NCBI RefSeq assembly: GCF_001552175.1
Contig: NZ_BCQR01000118.1
Coordinates: 1-38,558 of the forward strand
Source of the DNA: Actinomadura kijaniata NBRC 14229
GTDB lineage: Bacteria > Actinomycetota > Actinomycetes > Streptosporangiales > Streptosporangiaceae
Direction of reading: 5' to 3'
DNA: 38,558 bases
Shown here: piece by piece, positions 7,957 to 16,370 of the stretch
Layout of the letters: every line of letters starts with the position of its first letter
How positions within the stretch are numbered: position 1 is the stretch's first letter
The notes under the pieces: model-generated
Databases searched by the model: none
Told to the model about the DNA's origin: nothing
The model's input: only the letters and a program-made list of their open reading frames with translations
Translations under genes and position numbers: made by a program

Positions 7957-8406
7957 ATGGGAGACGAACGTCGGTCCGCTCCGCACGCGCCGAGCGGGCC
8001 GCCGGTCGCCGTCGCGCGACGGCTGGCCGCTCCGGCGGGGGTGTTGGCGTTGGCCGTCGGGGCGGTGGCGTACGTCGGCGCGGTCGACCCGAACCAGCCC
8101 GGGCACTACCCGACGTGCCCGTTCCTGTTGTTGACGGGGTTGCAGTGCCCGGGATGCGGGTCGCTGCGGACGTTGCACGCGCTGGCGCACGGGGACGTCG
8201 GCACCGCGCTGGGACTGAACGTGCTGACCGTCGCGATGGTGCCGGTCCTCGCGTTCTTCTGGGCGCGGTGGGCGGTGGCGCGGGCGCGCGGGGTGCCCAC
8301 GCGGAGGAAGGCGGGTGATCCGCGGGCGATCTGGGGGCTGTTCGCGGTCGTCGTCGTGTTCTGGGTGGTGCGGAACCTGCCGTTCGGGACGTTTCTCGCC
8401 GCCTGA
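7957..8406 (+). CDS. DUF2752 domain membrane protein
   Basis: A 149-residue protein with three predicted membrane segments. The family hallmark is the cysteine cluster YPTCPFLLLTGLQCPGCGSL (about residues 51-70), followed by RTLHALAHGDVGTALGLN; this Cys/His arrangement is typical of DUF2752. The function is unknown. The cysteines might bind a metal or form disulfides at the membrane surface (inference). It begins 11 bp after the CD225-like gene, an arrangement common in actinobacteria. The ATG at 7957 is close to the upstream stop, which suggests translational coupling. Confidence 0.9.
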   Translation: MGDERRSAPHAPSGPPVAVARRLAAPAGVLALAVGAVAYVGAVDPNQPGHYPTCPFLLLTGLQCPGCGSLRTLHALAHGDVGTALGLNVLTVAMVPVLAFFWARWAVARARGVPTRRKAGDPRAIWGLFAVVVVFWVVRNLPFGTFLAA

Positions 8407-8468
8407 CCGGGAATGCCGGGCCCGGGTGCGGTACCGCGCCCGTGCATGGTCTTGATGGGGAGGCGACG

Positions 8469-9305
8469 ATGGCGGACGAACGCGCGTTGGTGCTGGGCGG
8501 CGGAGGGGTCGCGGGCATCGCGTGGCAGACGGGCGTGCTGGCGGGACTGGCCGCGGCGGGCGTCGAGGTGACCGACGCCGACCTGGTGGTCGGGACGTCG
8601 GCGGGCTCGACGGTCGCGGCCCAGGTGACCAGCGGGTTGCCGTGGGAGGAGCTGCTGGCGCGGCAGACCGATCCGGGTAAGCGGAGCGAGGAGCTGGTTC
8701 CGGCGGGGTCGGTGGCCGAGGCGCTGGAGAGAATGTTGACGTTGCAGTCGGAGGGGCTGGAGCCCGCGGAGATCCGCCGGCGGGTCGGGGCGCTGGCGCT
8801 GGCGGCCGAGACGGTGCCGGAGTCCGCGCGGCGCAAGGTGATCGAGGGACGGCTGCCGGCGCGCGAGTGGCCGCGGCGGCCGCGGCTGGTGATCCCGGCG
8901 GTGGAGGCGACCTCGGGCGCCCCGGTGCTGTTCGACGCCGCGTCGGGGGTGGACCTGGTGGACGCGGTCGCGGCGAGCTGCGCGGTGCCGGGGATCTGGC
9001 CGCCGGTGACGATCGCGGACGCCCGGTACGTGGACGGCGGGCTGCGGTCGATGAACAACGCGGACCTGGCGGCGGGCCACGGCCGGGTGCTGGTGGTGGC
9101 GCCGTTCGCCGACCCGGTGCTGGAGGAGGACGTGGCCGGGCTGACCGGGGACGGCGCGCGGGTCGAGGTGGTCGCGCCGGACGAGGCGTCGGCGGCGGCG
9201 TTCGGGACCGATCCGCTGGATCCGGCGACGCGGACGCCGGCGGCCGAGGCCGGGTACGCGCAGGGGCGCGCGGAGGCCGAGCGGGTCGCGGCGCTCTGGA
9301 AGTGA
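8469..9305 (+). CDS. Patatin-like phospholipase
   Basis: A 278-residue patatin. The oxyanion loop is LGGGGVAGIAW (residues 9-19), the nucleophile Ser44 lies in VGTSAGS, and the Asp of the dyad is D189 in YVDGGLRS. The family hydrolyses acyl esters of lipids, usually at the membrane face. There is no signal peptide, so it is cytosolic. ATG 8469 follows GGGGAGG at 4-6 bases, better than the ATG at 8442. It lies 62 bp after the DUF2752 gene on the same strand and could belong to a membrane-lipid-related cluster, though that is only positional. Confidence 0.92.
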   Translation: MADERALVLGGGGVAGIAWQTGVLAGLAAAGVEVTDADLVVGTSAGSTVAAQVTSGLPWEELLARQTDPGKRSEELVPAGSVAEALERMLTLQSEGLEPAEIRRRVGALALAAETVPESARRKVIEGRLPAREWPRRPRLVIPAVEATSGAPVLFDAASGVDLVDAVAASCAVPGIWPPVTIADARYVDGGLRSMNNADLAAGHGRVLVVAPFADPVLEEDVAGLTGDGARVEVVAPDEASAAAFGTDPLDPATRTPAAEAGYAQGRAEAERVAALWK

Positions 9306-9308
9306 GCG

Positions 9309-9343
9309 GCGGGCCGCCGTCCCCCCGGGAGGCGGCGGCCCGC
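9309..9343. terminator. Convergent terminator hairpin
   Basis: GCGGGCCGCCG (9309-9319) pairs exactly with CGGCGGCCCGC (9333-9343) around a 13-base loop. It lies between the patatin and NCS2 stop codons, so it probably serves both strands. There is no U-tract, as is common in high-GC actinomycetes. Confidence 0.6.
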
Positions 9344-9351
9344 GCGGCCGG

Positions 9352-10740
9352 TCAGGCGGTGGCCGGTTCGGTGGCGGGGGTCTCGTCGGCGTCGGCGGGC
9401 CGGTCCCGGGTGAGCACGTTGAACACCAGGTTCAGGACGATGGCGGTGAGGGCGGCGACGGTGATGCCGCCACCGAGGACGGCCGCCAGGTCCTTGGGCA
9501 GGTTCTGGGCGAACTGCGGCACGACGGTGGGCAGGAAGCCCGCCCCGGCGCTGATGGCGACGATGAGCGCGTTGCGTTCGTCGCGCAGGTCGGCCTTGGC
9601 GAGGGTCTGGATCCCGACGACGGCGACCATGCCGAACATCGCGACGGCCGCGCCGCCGAGCACGTCGCTGGGGATGCCCGCGACGTAGGCGGCGGCCTTG
9701 GGGAACAGGCCGAGCAGGATCATGATCGCGCCGGCGGCGACCACGACGAAGCGGCTGCGGACGCCGGTGAGGCGGACCAGGCCGACGTTCTGGGCGAAGC
9801 AGGTGTAGGGGAACGAGTTCAGGGCGCCGCCGAGGAACGTGGAGACGCCGTCGGCGCGCAGCGCGCGGGTGATGCCGTCCCGGCCGACCTCGCGGCCGAC
9901 GATCTCGCCGGTGGCCTTGGCATCGCCGATGGTCTCCACGACGGTGACCATCATGACCAGGACCATCGCGACGATCGCGCCGATGTGGAAGGTGGGCGCG
10001 CCGTAGTGGAACGGGGTGGTGACGCCGAGCCAGTCGGCCTTGCCGACCTGGTCGAAGGCGGTGTCGCCGAGCAGCCAGGAGACCAGGGTGCCGCCGACCA
10101 GGCCGAGCAGGACCGCGATGCTGGACAGGAACGGGCGGCGCAGCCGGTACAGCGCCAGGATGAACAGCAGGGTGCCGCCCGCGTAGGCCAGGTGCTTCGG
10201 GCTTCCGAACTCGGGGGTGCCCTTGACGGCCGCGCCGCCGGCGGCGTCGGTGAGGGCGGTGGGCAGCAGGAGCAGCCCCATCATCATCAGGACGGTGCCG
10301 GTGACGACCGGCGGGAAGATCCGCAGGATGCGGCCGAGGAACGGCGCGGCCAGGAACGTCAGCAGGCCCGCGGTCATGGTGGCGCCGTAGATGGCCAGCA
10401 GGGCGGCGGTGGGGGTGGCCGCGCCCTGCCCGATGGCGATCATGGGGGCGACGGCGGTGAAGGTGACGCCCTGCACGATGGGCAGCCGGACGCCGATCCG
10501 CCAGAAGCCGAGGGCCTGGATGATGGTGGCGATGCCGCAGGTGAACAGGTCGGCGTTGATGAGGTAGACGAGCTGTTCGGGGGACAGTCCGATGCCGGAG
10601 GCGACCAGCAGGGGGACGATGACGGCGCCCGCGTAGAAGGCCAGGACGTGCTGGAACCCGTAGAGGGCGAGCTTGGGGATGGGGAGGACCTCGTCGACGG
10701 GGTGGACGTCGGGCCGGGTGCGGGGTCCCGCTTCGGACAT
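9352..10740 (-). CDS. NCS2-family nucleobase (xanthine/uracil-type) permease
   Basis: A 462-residue transporter with 12-14 membrane segments. It has the nucleobase-cation-symporter-2 features: LYGFQHVLAFYAGAVIVPLL at the start, VVETIGD in the middle with its acidic residue in the substrate site, and NSFPYTCFAQNVGLVRLTG as the family signature. These proteins import purines or pyrimidines by proton symport. Xanthine/urate versus uracil cannot be decided by eye; the Q-N in FAQNVG suits the purine (UapA/XanQ-like) side. The start at 10740 (MSEAGPRTRP) has an AGG-rich leader; an ATG 33 bases upstream lacks one. The gene is alone between two hairpins. Confidence 0.9.
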   Translation of the reverse strand: MSEAGPRTRPDVHPVDEVLPIPKLALYGFQHVLAFYAGAVIVPLLVASGIGLSPEQLVYLINADLFTCGIATIIQALGFWRIGVRLPIVQGVTFTAVAPMIAIGQGAATPTAALLAIYGATMTAGLLTFLAAPFLGRILRIFPPVVTGTVLMMMGLLLLPTALTDAAGGAAVKGTPEFGSPKHLAYAGGTLLFILALYRLRRPFLSSIAVLLGLVGGTLVSWLLGDTAFDQVGKADWLGVTTPFHYGAPTFHIGAIVAMVLVMMVTVVETIGDAKATGEIVGREVGRDGITRALRADGVSTFLGGALNSFPYTCFAQNVGLVRLTGVRSRFVVVAAGAIMILLGLFPKAAAYVAGIPSDVLGGAAVAMFGMVAVVGIQTLAKADLRDERNALIVAISAGAGFLPTVVPQFAQNLPKDLAAVLGGGITVAALTAIVLNLVFNVLTRDRPADADETPATEPATA

Positions 10741-10930
10741 GCCTGCCTTGCCTTCCAGGTAGGTGAATGACATGTGTGGTGCGTCGGTGGCGGGCAGGAG
10801 CGGGTGCGCCCCTGCTCTCCGGGCGGATCCAGCGGCCGCGGTGACGGGTTCCGCGAGCGGGGCGGGCCACGGGACCGGAGGATGGTCCGAGATGGCGGCG
10901 TTTGCCCTGATCCAAGGGGTGTCACGATAA

Positions 10931-10968
10931 CGGAGCCGCCCCGGCCGTGATCGGCCGGGGCGGCTCCG
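10931..10968. terminator. Strong 17-bp stem-loop terminator
   Basis: CGGAGCCGCCCCGGCCG at 10931-10947 is exactly complementary to 10952-10968, with a TGAT loop. It stands 20 bases beyond the stop of the hemerythrin gene on the minus strand and separates it from the NCS2 gene. Confidence 0.75.
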
Positions 10969-10987
10969 CGGACGGGCGGGTCCGGGG

Positions 10988-11572
10988 TCAGACCTTCGGG
11001 TTGAGGGCGGCGTGCAGCTCGGTCTTGAGCTCGTCCTTGGTGCGGGAGGACACGCCGGTGAGGCCCTGGCGTTCGGCCTGGGCGACCAGCTCCTCCTTGC
11101 TCATGGCGTCCAGGTCGCGGCCGGAGGTGGCGGCCAGCCGGGTCTTCTCGGCCTCCTCGGCCTGGTGGAACGCCTCGGCGACGCGGGCGGCCTCGTCCTC
11201 GGTGAGGGCCTGGTTGAGCTCGGGGAGGATGCTGCTCTCCTCCTCCTCCACGTGGTGGTCCACCGACTCGACGAACTTCTCCAGCCTGGCCGTGAAGTCC
11301 TCGGTGCCGGGCTCGGCGGCCTGGAGGGCGCGCAGGTGCTCCTCGGCCTCGCGGTGCTCCTCGACGCCGTGGAAGACGTCGCCCTTGTCCTCGGGGGACT
11401 TGACCGCGAGCTTGGGGTAGACCTCGGCCTCCTCGGCCTTGCCGTGGGCGACGAAGAGGATGGACATCTCGGCGAGGGTCTTCTCGTCGGGGTTCTTACG
11501 GAGCTGGTCGAACATCCGCTCCAGGGTGCGGTGGTCGTTCTTGATGGCGGCGACGACCGCGTTGTCCGGCAT
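10988..11572 (-). CDS. Hemerythrin (HHE) domain protein with SAP/Rho_N-like tail
   Basis: A 194-residue protein. Residues 1-135 are a hemerythrin-like four-helix domain. Iron-ligand candidates are H14 (IKNDHRTLERMF), H43 and E47 (VAHGKAEEAEVYP), H69/H73 (FHGVEEHREAEEH) and H106-H107 with E110 (DHHVEEEESSILPEL). These domains bind a di-iron centre and handle O2, NO or iron. The last 40 residues (MSKEELVAQAERQGLTGVSSRTKDEL in part) resemble a SAP/Rho-N helix-extended-helix module, which often binds nucleic acids and is unusual after a hemerythrin. AGGGGG precedes the ATG. The gene is single and followed by a strong terminator. Confidence 0.88.
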   Translation of the reverse strand: MPDNAVVAAIKNDHRTLERMFDQLRKNPDEKTLAEMSILFVAHGKAEEAEVYPKLAVKSPEDKGDVFHGVEEHREAEEHLRALQAAEPGTEDFTARLEKFVESVDHHVEEEESSILPELNQALTEDEAARVAEAFHQAEEAEKTRLAATSGRDLDAMSKEELVAQAERQGLTGVSSRTKDELKTELHAALNPKV

Positions 11573-11643
11573 GCTGCCCCCTGTTGATCATCATTGGTCG
11601 GGACAGCGATGTTCCCGTGCAGCGGGCGGGCAAACAGGCGGCG

Positions 11644-12912
11644 CTACCCGCGGCGGTCGGCGGCCCCGTAGGTGAGGCGGCGCAGGACCGCCTCGGCGGG
11701 GCCGCGCCGGCCCGCGCGTTCCAGGGCGTGGGCGGCGGCGACCGTCGCCAGCCAGACGCCGATCGCGAACAGCGCCATCGTCGCGCTGTTGAGGTGCGCG
11801 CCGAGGCCGAGGCCCCAGGCCGCCAGGACCGGCGCGAAGATCAGCGAGTGGGTCAGGTAGGTCGACAGGGAACGCTTGCCGACCGCCGTGACCGCGGCCG
11901 TGACGGGGTGGCGGCGGGCGCGTTCGGACAGGTGGTGGGCCAGCAGCGCGAACACCGCCACGTAGCCGACGCCGCCGAACGTCCCGGTCACGTCGCGCAG
12001 CGCGGCCAGCGTGCCCTCGGCGCTGAGCGCGGCGGGCGGGACGTGCCAGATCCCGCTGTGGGCCAGGGCCATCGGCAGCGCGCCCAGCCAGCCGACCGGG
12101 ACGGCGACGGCGGCGGTCCAGCGCAGCAGCCGCAGGTGCCGGTGCGGCTCCTCCAGCACGCGGCGGCGCGCCGCCCAGAGTGCCAGGATCATCTGCGGCG
12201 CCGTCAGCATCAGCGGCCCGCCGACGAAGGTGACGAAGAAGCCGGTGGTGGCGCGGGTGCCCATCGCGTCGAGGTAGCTCTCGGTCCCGGAGGCGTAGTC
12301 CCGGGTGGAGGGCGGGTCCCCGGCGGCGGGGCCGAACGCGCCGACATCGCCACCGGCCAGCGCCCACAGCGGCCCGGCGTACAGCAGCACCGTGACGACG
12401 ACGGCGATCCCGGCCCACACCAGCTGCGTGCGGGGTCCGCGGCGCAGGAACAGCAGGACCAGCAGCAGGCTCGCCACGCCGTACGCGCCGACGATGTCCC
12501 CGGCCATCAGCAGCGTGGAGTGCAGCAGCCCGATGACGATCAGCCAGAAGCCGCGCCGGTACAGCAGGCGGGCCGCGCGGCGCTCGCTCGTTCCGGCGGC
12601 GGTCTGGCGCAGGAACATCTGCATCATGCCGTAGCCGAACAGGAACCCGAACAGCGGATACACCCGCATGTCCAGGGTGACGATCATGATGAGGCGCACG
12701 GCGCGGTCGAGCGCCGAGCCGTCCACCGGATGCCATCCGGAGGGCCCGTGCTCGGCCGCGTAGAGGTGGAAGGCGGTGTTCGACAGCACGATCAGCAGCA
12801 GCATCAGGCCGCGCGCCAGGTCGGGGGCCAGCGCCCGCTCCCGTGCCCGCACGCCGCCGCGCGCCACGCGTGCGGTTTCCCGGTCCCTGAGCCCGTCCGT
12901 GGTCTGGTCCAT
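11644..12912 (-). CDS. DUF418-type integral membrane protein
   Basis: A 422-residue protein with about ten membrane segments. LAPDLARGLMLLLIVLSNTAFHL near the N-terminus is the acyltransferase/heparan-like lead helix of the DUF418/DUF1624 group. Later come RVYPLFGFLFGYGMMQMF and, near the C-terminus, AVGKRSLSTYLTHSLIFAPVL, which is the DUF418 domain itself (GR/KxSLTxYLxQS-like). Members are thought to be membrane-bound acyl- or sugar-modifying proteins but lack a proven activity. The start at 12912 (MDQTTDGL) puts a short charged head before the first helix. The gene stands 68 bp after the phosphotransferase and may share its transcript. Confidence 0.88.
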   Translation of the reverse strand: MDQTTDGLRDRETARVARGGVRARERALAPDLARGLMLLLIVLSNTAFHLYAAEHGPSGWHPVDGSALDRAVRLIMIVTLDMRVYPLFGFLFGYGMMQMFLRQTAAGTSERRAARLLYRRGFWLIVIGLLHSTLLMAGDIVGAYGVASLLLVLLFLRRGPRTQLVWAGIAVVVTVLLYAGPLWALAGGDVGAFGPAAGDPPSTRDYASGTESYLDAMGTRATTGFFVTFVGGPLMLTAPQMILALWAARRRVLEEPHRHLRLLRWTAAVAVPVGWLGALPMALAHSGIWHVPPAALSAEGTLAALRDVTGTFGGVGYVAVFALLAHHLSERARRHPVTAAVTAVGKRSLSTYLTHSLIFAPVLAAWGLGLGAHLNSATMALFAIGVWLATVAAAHALERAGRRGPAEAVLRRLTYGAADRRG

Positions 12913-12980
12913 GCTCCGACGCTCGCAGGGCGGGACGCGGCCGGGCTTCGGCCGGGTGGCCAGGAGGGATCGACCAAGGT

Positions 12981-13940
12981 CTAGGGTCGGCCGTCCAGCC
13001 GTCGACGCAGCCAGTCCAGGGCGATGTCGCCCTGGGCGCGCTGGAAGGCCCGCAGGGTCGGCAGGCCGGGCGGGGCGGGCAGCCGCGCCATGTGGACGAA
13101 GAAGCCGGTGACCGCCGCCAGGACGGCGGTGACCGCGTCGCCGTCGGCTCCGGCGGCGACGGGGTGGGCGTCGAACACCTCCTGCGGCGGCGGGCCGCCC
13201 TGCATGCGGACGCAGGGCAGGGCCAGCAGCAGGTCGAACCACGGCGGGGCCAGGCACGCCCACGGCCAGTCCACGACCACCACCCGGTCGGGGGTGAGCA
13301 GCAGGTTGTCGGCGCGGATGTCGGCGTGGACGAGGGTGGCCCCGGCGGAGGCGTCCTCCCAGGTCGCCTCGACGGCGGCGAGGCGGTCCAGGCGGTCCAG
13401 GACCCAGGGGTCGAGATCGTCCACCCCGGTGGAGCCCGCCAGGCGCCGCCAGCCCCGGAACTGCTCGGTCCAGCGTTCGGCGGCGGTGGGCGCCTCGACG
13501 GGCGCGGGGGTCATCGTCGCGGCCAGCGCGGCCAGGGCGTCGAGCACGCGCCGCAGTTCACCGGCCTCCCACGGCTCGCGGGGCGGCCGCCCGTCGATGT
13601 CCTCGAACGCCAGCGCGACCCAGTCGCCCTGGTCGACCGCGCCGTGGAACGCGGGCACCGTGGCGGCCGGGGGCAGCGTCGCCGCCACCCGCGCCTCGGC
13701 GCGGTGCAGCTCCGGGGTCTCGGGGTTCGGCTCGGCCCCGGCCGCCTTGACGAACGCGCGCCGCCCGTCGGCCAGCCGCAGCCGCGCGGCGACCCCCGGC
13801 GAGAACCCGCCGGGCTGGGTGACGGCCTCGGCGACCCGGCCGCCGAGCAGGTCCTCGACCGCGCGTCGGAGGCGTTCGGGCGCCTCCCACCAGCTCGTTC
13901 GCGCACCCGCGGCGGGCGGAACAGTCCTCTCCCCGGCCAT
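12981..13940 (-). CDS. Aminoglycoside-phosphotransferase-fold kinase
   Basis: A 319-residue APH/choline-kinase-fold protein. The nucleotide lobe has PGGFSPGVAARLRLADGRRA followed by FVKAA, with the ATP-contacting Lys. The catalytic loop is LVHADIRADNLLL (Brenner motif H-x-D-x-x-x-x-N), and the metal-binding Asp is in VVVDWPWA. Such enzymes phosphorylate small molecules; resistance function cannot be assumed for chromosomal members in actinomycetes. GGGGAGGAGG lies six bases before ATG 13940. It is divergent from tspO with only 35 bp between. Confidence 0.85.
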   Translation of the reverse strand: MAGERTVPPAAGARTSWWEAPERLRRAVEDLLGGRVAEAVTQPGGFSPGVAARLRLADGRRAFVKAAGAEPNPETPELHRAEARVAATLPPAATVPAFHGAVDQGDWVALAFEDIDGRPPREPWEAGELRRVLDALAALAATMTPAPVEAPTAAERWTEQFRGWRRLAGSTGVDDLDPWVLDRLDRLAAVEATWEDASAGATLVHADIRADNLLLTPDRVVVVDWPWACLAPPWFDLLLALPCVRMQGGPPPQEVFDAHPVAAGADGDAVTAVLAAVTGFFVHMARLPAPPGLPTLRAFQRAQGDIALDWLRRRLDGRP

Positions 13941-13975
13941 GCGTGCCTCCTCCCCGGTGGGGTAGGCCGACCAGC

Positions 13976-14443
13976 ATGACCACCAAGGGCACGCTGTTCA
14001 AGACGTTTTCCGTGACGACGGCCGCCGCCGCGCTCGGCGCAGTCGCCACCGACCCGCGCTCCACCTGGTACCTGCGCCTGGACAAGCCGCCGTGGCAGCC
14101 GCCGCCGACGGCGTTCCCGCTGGTGTGGACGCCGCTGTACGCGTCGCTGGCGTACGCGGGCGCGCGGGCCCTGGACAGCGCCGACGGCGCACAGCGGCGC
14201 GGGCTGCGCCGGGCGCTCGGCTGGAACCTGGCGCTCAACGCCGCGTGGACACCGCTGTTCTTCGCCGCCAAGCGCCCGCGCGCGGCGCTCGCCGAGATCG
14301 CGGCGCTGAACGCCGCCAACCTGCTGCTGGCCCGCCGCGCCTGGCGCGCCGACCACCGCGCGGGGCTCCTGCTGCTGCCCTACCTGGGGTGGACGGCGTT
14401 CGCGACGGCCCTCAACGCCGCGATCGTGCGCCGCAACCCCTGA
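13976..14443 (+). CDS. TspO/MBR family tryptophan-rich sensory protein
   Basis: A 155-residue membrane protein with five predicted helices. Family positions are visible: WYLRLDKPPWQPPPTAFPLVWTPLY (split here: WYLRLDKPPWQPP then FPLVWTPLYASLAY), NLALNAAWTPLFFA and LLPYLGWTAFATALNAAI. TspO proteins bind porphyrins and related ligands and are linked to stress and tetrapyrrole handling. The length matches bacterial TspO. ATG 13976 is the only start that leaves a short N-terminus; the Shine-Dalgarno is weak. The stop is 2 bp from the convergent phosphoesterase stop. Confidence 0.9.
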   Translation: MTTKGTLFKTFSVTTAAAALGAVATDPRSTWYLRLDKPPWQPPPTAFPLVWTPLYASLAYAGARALDSADGAQRRGLRRALGWNLALNAAWTPLFFAAKRPRAALAEIAALNAANLLLARRAWRADHRAGLLLLPYLGWTAFATALNAAIVRRNP

Positions 14444-14445
14444 CC

Positions 14446-14946
14446 TCAGGTCACCGGAACGATCTCGGCCCGCACCAGCGCGCCGTCGGCGACGTCGAGC
14501 AGCCCGACCGTGCCGTGGGGCTGGCGGCGGCGGTCGGTGGGCGATCCGGGGTTGAAGATCCGTAGCTGCTCGTCGTGCTCGTCGAGCGGGATGTGGGAGT
14601 GGCCGAACACCACCAGGTCCGCGCCGGGGAACCAGCGCCGCATCCGCCCGAGCCTCCCCTTGGCCTGCCCGCTGTCGTGCACCATCGCGACCCTGAGCCC
14701 GGCGAGCTCCAGTTCGAGGCGCTTGGGCGCGCCCCACCCGGCGACGTCGGGGCCGTCGTTGTTGCCGAGGACGGCGTGGACGGGCGCGTACTGGGCGAGC
14801 TCGTCCAGCACGCCGGCGGTGCAGACGTCCCCGGCGTGCAGGATCACGTCCGCGCCCCGCAGATGCTCGGCGACCCGGGGCGGGCACGCCTTCCACCGCC
14901 GGGGCGCATGGGTGTCGGACAACACGACGACTCTCACGCCGACCAT
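14446..14946 (-). CDS. YfcE/MJ0936-type metallophosphoesterase
   Basis: A 166-residue calcineurin-like phosphoesterase. All metal-ligand motifs are present: VVVLSDTH (D-x-H), ILHAGDVCT (G-D), AVLGNNDGPD (G-N-N/H-D), VAMVHDSG and VVFGHSHIPL (G-H-S/T-H). This small class hydrolyses phosphodiesters, typically without a known physiological substrate. The start ATG 14946 (MVGVRVV) or GTG 14937 are both possible, with little ribosome-binding sequence at either. It lies 20 bp upstream of the ABC transporter operon's last gene on the left side and on the opposite flank of tspO; same-strand placement after the ABC genes could place it at the end of that operon. Confidence 0.9.
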   Translation of the reverse strand: MVGVRVVVLSDTHAPRRWKACPPRVAEHLRGADVILHAGDVCTAGVLDELAQYAPVHAVLGNNDGPDVAGWGAPKRLELELAGLRVAMVHDSGQAKGRLGRMRRWFPGADLVVFGHSHIPLDEHDEQLRIFNPGSPTDRRRQPHGTVGLLDVADGALVRAEIVPVT

Positions 14947-14966
14947 TGTCCCGCGGGTGGGGAGCC

Positions 14967-16370
14967 CTAACCCTGGGGAGGGGCGAGGATCTCGGTGGTG
15001 GGGCCGAGGGTTGTGATGTGGCCGGTGTCCATCGTGGCCACCGTGTCGGTGTGGGTGGCCACCAGGTTCAGGTCGTGGCTCACCAGGAGCAGGGACAGGC
15101 CGCGTTCGTCCCGCAGTGCCGCCAGCAGGTTCATGACCGACTCGGCGGTGGCGGGGTCCAGGGCCGAGGTCACCTCGTCGCAGATCAGCACGTCGGGGTC
15201 GGCGGCCAGGGCGCGGGCGATGGAGACGCGCTGGCGCTGGCCGCCCGACAGCTCGTGCGGGTGGCGTTCGGCCAGGTCGGCGGGCAGGCCCACCTGGTCG
15301 AGCAGGTCGGCGACGCGGGCGGGGACGTCGGTGGCGCGGCGGTGCAGGCGCAGCGGGCGGGCCAGGGTCGCGCCGACCGTGCGGGACGGGTTGAGCGCGC
15401 CCAGGGGGTCCTGCGGGACCAGCTGGAGGCGGCGGCGGTGGGCGCGGGGGCGGCGGTGGGCGCGGACGGCCAGGGGTTCGCCGTCCAGCGCGATCGTTCC
15501 GGCGGTGGGGCGGTGCAGGCCGACCAGGGTGCGCACCAGCGTGGTCTTCCCGCAGCCCGACGGGCCGATCAGGCCGAGGGACTCCCCGCGCGCCAGGTCG
15601 AGGCCGACGTCGTGGAGCACCGGCCGCCTGCCGAACGCGGCGCTCACGCCCCGCGCCGACAGCAGCGCCTCCCCCGGCTCCGCGGGCCGGGACGCGCCGG
15701 TCGGCGGTGTGCGGGGGGCCGTCGCGCGCAGCTCCACGACGTCGTCGGCCAGGCGTTCGACCAGGTGGGGGTCGTGGCAGGTCAGGACGACGGCCATGCC
15801 GCGGCGTTCGGCCAGGTCGCGCAGGAGGGCGGCGATGTCGTCGCGCAGCGCGGGGTCCAGCCCGGCGGTGGGCTCGTCCAGCAGCAGCACCTCCGGGTCG
15901 CGCGCCAGGGCGCGGGCCAGGGCGACGCGGCGCTGCTGCCCTCCCGACAGCGCGCCGGGGCGGCGGCGTTCCAGGCCGTCCGGGAGGCGGACCTCGGCCA
16001 GCAGCCGGGGCACCGCCGAACGGTCGGCCGCGAGCTCGCCCACCAGCGCGCGGACCCGCATCCGGGGGTTGAGCTGGGAGCCGGGGTCCTGGCCCACGTG
16101 CCCGAGGCGGTGCCGCCGCAACGCGCGCAGCTCGGCGGCGGGCAGGGCGAGCACGTCGTGGCCCAGCACCTCCACCCGCCCCGACTCGCAAACCGCTCCG
16201 GAAGGCAGCATCCCGGCGGCGGCGCGCAGGAGGGTGGTCTTGCCGCAGCCGGACGGGCCGGTCAGCGCCGTCACCCGCCCGCGCCGCGCGGTCAGCGTCC
16301 CGCCTTCGAGGAGCGGGCGTCCCCCGACCGTGACGGTCAGTTCCTCCACCCGTACCGCTACGTCGTTCAC
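14967..16370 (-). CDS. Opp/Dpp-type ABC transporter, fused double ATPase
   Basis: A 467-residue protein with two complete nucleotide-binding domains in tandem, combining what are usually separate DppD and DppF proteins. NBD1 has GPSGCGKTT, LSGGQQRRVALARAL and VLLLDEPTAGLDPA. NBD2 has GPSGCGKTT, LSGGQRQRVSIARAL and VLICDEVTSALDPA. A short Pro-rich linker (PRTPPTGASRPAEPG) joins them. Both Walker motifs and signatures look intact. Start GTG 16370 overlaps the permease stop in a GTGA junction, so the two are translationally coupled. It powers the importer formed by the two permeases and the lipoprotein upstream. The phosphoesterase gene follows 20 bp beyond the stop. Confidence 0.93.
   Translation of the reverse strand: MNDVAVRVEELTVTVGGRPLLEGGTLTARRGRVTALTGPSGCGKTTLLRAAAGMLPSGAVCESGRVEVLGHDVLALPAAELRALRRHRLGHVGQDPGSQLNPRMRVRALVGELAADRSAVPRLLAEVRLPDGLERRRPGALSGGQQRRVALARALARDPEVLLLDEPTAGLDPALRDDIAALLRDLAERRGMAVVLTCHDPHLVERLADDVVELRATAPRTPPTGASRPAEPGEALLSARGVSAAFGRRPVLHDVGLDLARGESLGLIGPSGCGKTTLVRTLVGLHRPTAGTIALDGEPLAVRAHRRPRAHRRRLQLVPQDPLGALNPSRTVGATLARPLRLHRRATDVPARVADLLDQVGLPADLAERHPHELSGGQRQRVSIARALAADPDVLICDEVTSALDPATAESVMNLLAALRDERGLSLLLVSHDLNLVATHTDTVATMDTGHITTLGPTTEILAPPQG

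Noticed and set aside
12981..13940. Antibiotic-resistance aminoglycoside phosphotransferase
   Set aside because: The fold matches, but chromosomal actinomycete members have many substrates and nothing nearby points to aminoglycosides.
14967..16370. Possibility that the double ATPase is a drug-resistance ABC-F protein
   Set aside because: Neighbouring permeases and lipoprotein, overlapping frames and classical importer signature motifs make it an importer ATPase.
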